This document shows positions 62,244 through 64,000 of a DNA stretch of 64,000 nucleotides, piece after piece. The stretch covers positions 248,001 to 312,000 of the forward strand of contig OZ221973.1 of assembly GCA_965119745.1 (NCBI GenBank). The letters are read 5' to 3'. A program made the translations under genes and the position numbers. This DNA comes from CAJFUR01 sp904420575. GTDB lineage: Bacteria > Actinomycetota > Coriobacteriia > Coriobacteriales > Eggerthellaceae. Every line of letters starts with the position of its first letter. Position 1 is the first letter of the stretch. The notes beneath the pieces are model-generated. The model ran no database searches and had not been told where the DNA came from. It worked only from the letters and a program-made list of their open reading frames with translations.

Positions 62244-62384
62244 GATCAGGTTCCTTTCTTTCCATTCCCCATATTGCCGCCCGTTGCCGCGACCGGCGGG
62301 ACGGGTTGCGCCGTCCCGCGTCCGGGGGCGACCCGCCGCCTGCAACAACGCGGCGGGCGGGCAGCCCCTCGGCAGGACCGGCGC

Positions 62385-64000
62385 CTAGGACAGGCCCAGC
62401 GCCGTCAGGCCCATGTCGAGGACCTTGATGGCCACGAAGGGCAGGATGATGCCTCCCACGCCGTACACCAGCAGGTTGCGCGAAAGCAGACTCTGCGAGG
62501 TGGCCTCGCGGTACTTCACGCCCTTGAGCGCAAGGGGGATGAGCGCCACGATGATGAGCGCGTTGTAGATGACCGCCGCCATGATGGCCGTCGTCGGGCT
62601 GGTGAGGTGCATGATGTTCAACGCATCGAGCGCCGGGTACAGCGGGGCGAACAGAGCCGGGATGATGGCGAAGTACTTTGCCACGTCATTGGCGATGGAG
62701 AACGTGGTCAGGCTGCCGCGCGTCATCAAAAGCTGCTTGCCGATGCGCACGACGTCGATCAACTTGGTGGGATTGGAATCGAGGTCCACCATGTTGCCGG
62801 CCTCCTTGGCCGCCTGGGTGCCGCTGTTCATGGCCACGGCCACGTCGGCCTGCGCAAGCGCCGGCGCGTCATTGGTGCCGTCGCCGGTCATGGCTACCAT
62901 GTGGCCTTCGGCCTGGTATTGGCGGATGGCTGCCAGCTTCGACTCGGGCGTGGCCTCGGCAATGAAGTCGTCCACACCGGCCTCGGCGGCAATGGCGGCG
63001 GCCGTCATGGGGTTGTCGCCCGTGATCATGACCGTCTTGATGCCCATGGTGCGCAGGTCGGCAAAGTTCTCCTTGATGCCCTGCTTCACGATGTCCTTCA
63101 GATGGACGACGCCCAGAATACGATGGTCGCGAGCAACAAGCAGCGGAGTGCCACCTGCGCGGGAGACATTCTCAACCGCCAAGGCGCATTGCGTGCTGTA
63201 CGAGCCTCCGTGGGACTCCACATAACTCTTGACGGCATCGGCCGCCCCCTTTCGGATCTCGTGGCCCTCGAAGTCCACGCCGCTCATGCGCGTCTGCGCC
63301 GTGAACGGGATGGACACCATGCCGGACCCTTCCAGCGCGCGGGCGCGGATGTCGAAGCGCTCCTTCGCCAGCACCACGATGCTGCGTCCTTCGGGCGTCT
63401 CGTCGGTAAGGCTCGCCAGCTGCGCGGCATCGGCGACTTCACGCTCGGTGGCGCCATCGACGGGAATGAACTCCGTGGCTTGGCGGTTGCCGAGCGTGAT
63501 GGTGCCCGTCTTGTCCAGCAGGAGTATGTCCACATCGCCCGCAGCCTCCACGGCACGGCCGCTCATCGCCAGCACGTTCGCGCGGTTGAGGCGGCTCATG
63601 CCGGCAATGCCGATGGCGGAGAGCAACGCGCCGATGGTCGTGGGCGCAAGGCACACGAACAAGGCGACCAGCGACGTCACGGCCGTCGGATTCAGCGCGC
63701 CTTGCTGAATGGCGCTGAAGTCGCTGAACGCGAACAGCGATATCGAAACGATGAGGAACACCAGCGTGAGTGCCACTAGCAGGATTTCGAGCGCCAGCTC
63801 GTTCGGCGTCTTCTTGCGGGCAGCCGATTCCACCATGGCGATCATCTGGTCCAAGAAGCTGGAGCCCGCATCGGCGGTAACCCGCACCACCAGCCAGTCC
63901 GAAAGCACGGTAGTGCCTCCGGTAACGGCGGAGCGGTCGCCGCCAGCCTCGCGGATGACCGGGGCCGACTCGCCCGTGATGGCGCTTTCGTCCACCGACG
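62385..64000 (-). CDS. kdpB: Potassium-transporting P-type ATPase KdpB, C-terminal part (cut by window edge)
   Basis: About 538 residues of the usual 680-700. It contains the ESAITGESAPV actuator motif, the phosphorylation site LLLDKTGTITLGNRQATEF, GDGTNDAPALAQADVAVAMN and the KdpB-type C-terminal helices (VYGVGGIILPFVAIKVLDMG). Catalytic subunit that hydrolyses ATP to import K+. The N terminus and kdpA lie outside the window. Confidence 0.97.
   Translation of the reverse strand, partial: SVDESAITGESAPVIREAGGDRSAVTGGTTVLSDWLVVRVTADAGSSFLDQMIAMVESAARKKTPNELALEILLVALTLVFLIVSISLFAFSDFSAIQQGALNPTAVTSLVALFVCLAPTTIGALLSAIGIAGMSRLNRANVLAMSGRAVEAAGDVDILLLDKTGTITLGNRQATEFIPVDGATEREVADAAQLASLTDETPEGRSIVVLAKERFDIRARALEGSGMVSIPFTAQTRMSGVDFEGHEIRKGAADAVKSYVESHGGSYSTQCALAVENVSRAGGTPLLVARDHRILGVVHLKDIVKQGIKENFADLRTMGIKTVMITGDNPMTAAAIAAEAGVDDFIAEATPESKLAAIRQYQAEGHMVAMTGDGTNDAPALAQADVAVAMNSGTQAAKEAGNMVDLDSNPTKLIDVVRIGKQLLMTRGSLTTFSIANDVAKYFAIIPALFAPLYPALDALNIMHLTSPTTAIMAAVIYNALIIVALIPLALKGVKYREATSQSLLSRNLLVYGVGGIILPFVAIKVLDMGLTALGLS

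Overview
The window looks like chromosomal DNA of a high-GC actinobacterium of class Coriobacteriia, most likely family Eggerthellaceae (Eggerthella, Gordonibacter, Adlercreutzia or Slackia type). The signs are a Tat-exported lipoprotein flavin reductase divergent from a multi-TM LuxR regulator, an aldehyde-ferredoxin-oxidoreductase-like membrane operon, menaquinone biosynthesis, GC-rich codon use with long antisense open frames, and long Ala/Lys/Glu tails on L17 and TatA. The genus cannot be fixed by reading alone.

Layout. 1-668: 5' part of enolase. 943-6954: a minus-strand operon encoding cytochrome b, a Tat-signal four-cluster ferredoxin, an AOR/YdhV-like tungsten/molybdenum oxidoreductase, an unknown 217-residue protein, a SufS-type cysteine desulfurase and a short Panacea-like remnant. 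It has a near-consensus promoter at 6989-7017. 7330-8754: a degenerate Fic-like protein with a C-terminal helix-turn-helix. 8890-11301: an orphan EcfT and three small charged proteins. 11510-15226: infA-rpmJ-rpsM-rpsK-rpsD-rpoA-rplQ, where infA appears to start with TTG. 15630-15806: a MITE-like inverted-repeat element, followed by tRNA-Lys and tRNA-Gln.

16260-31555: a tail-and-lysis-only prophage remnant (endolysin, holin, fibre/collar, tail proteins, tape measure, chaperones, tail tube) with no integrase, terminase, portal or capsid gene visible. Between its tape-measure and Gp15 genes, on the opposite strand, lies an array of four related membrane-anchored proteins (25.5-28.8 kb). Two full copies are almost identical at DNA level except for a block of about 50 bp in the middle of a predicted PH-like domain; one copy is truncated and one is divergent. 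This array is my best candidate for an undescribed system.

32.0-38.0 kb: a lipoprotein, a universal stress protein with an MFS transporter, an HD hydrolase, and a class II Fic protein sitting between two 71-bp direct copies of the 3' end of a metal-exporter gene, with AT-rich hairpin repeats on both sides. 38.3-40.6 kb: groES-groEL under a CIRCE element. 40.8-46.2 kb: a NarL-type two-component pair, a MerR regulator divergent from a MATE pump, and nadE. 46.2-49.0 kb: hypB, hypA, tatC, tatA. 49.3-56.2 kb: an amidohydrolase, a lipase-like secreted hydrolase, and the flavin reductase/LuxR pair with a two-palindrome operator candidate. 56.2-57.6 kb: a truncated radical-SAM remnant, a second MITE-like element, and menG/ubiE. 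57.7-64.0 kb: kdpE, kdpD, kdpC and the C-terminal part of kdpB.

How it fits together. The Tat system encoded here can export the ferredoxin subunit of the AOR operon and the flavin reductase. The cytochrome b and MenG point to a menaquinone-linked anaerobic electron-transport chain. Functional statements are from reading motifs and gene order; no database search was run.
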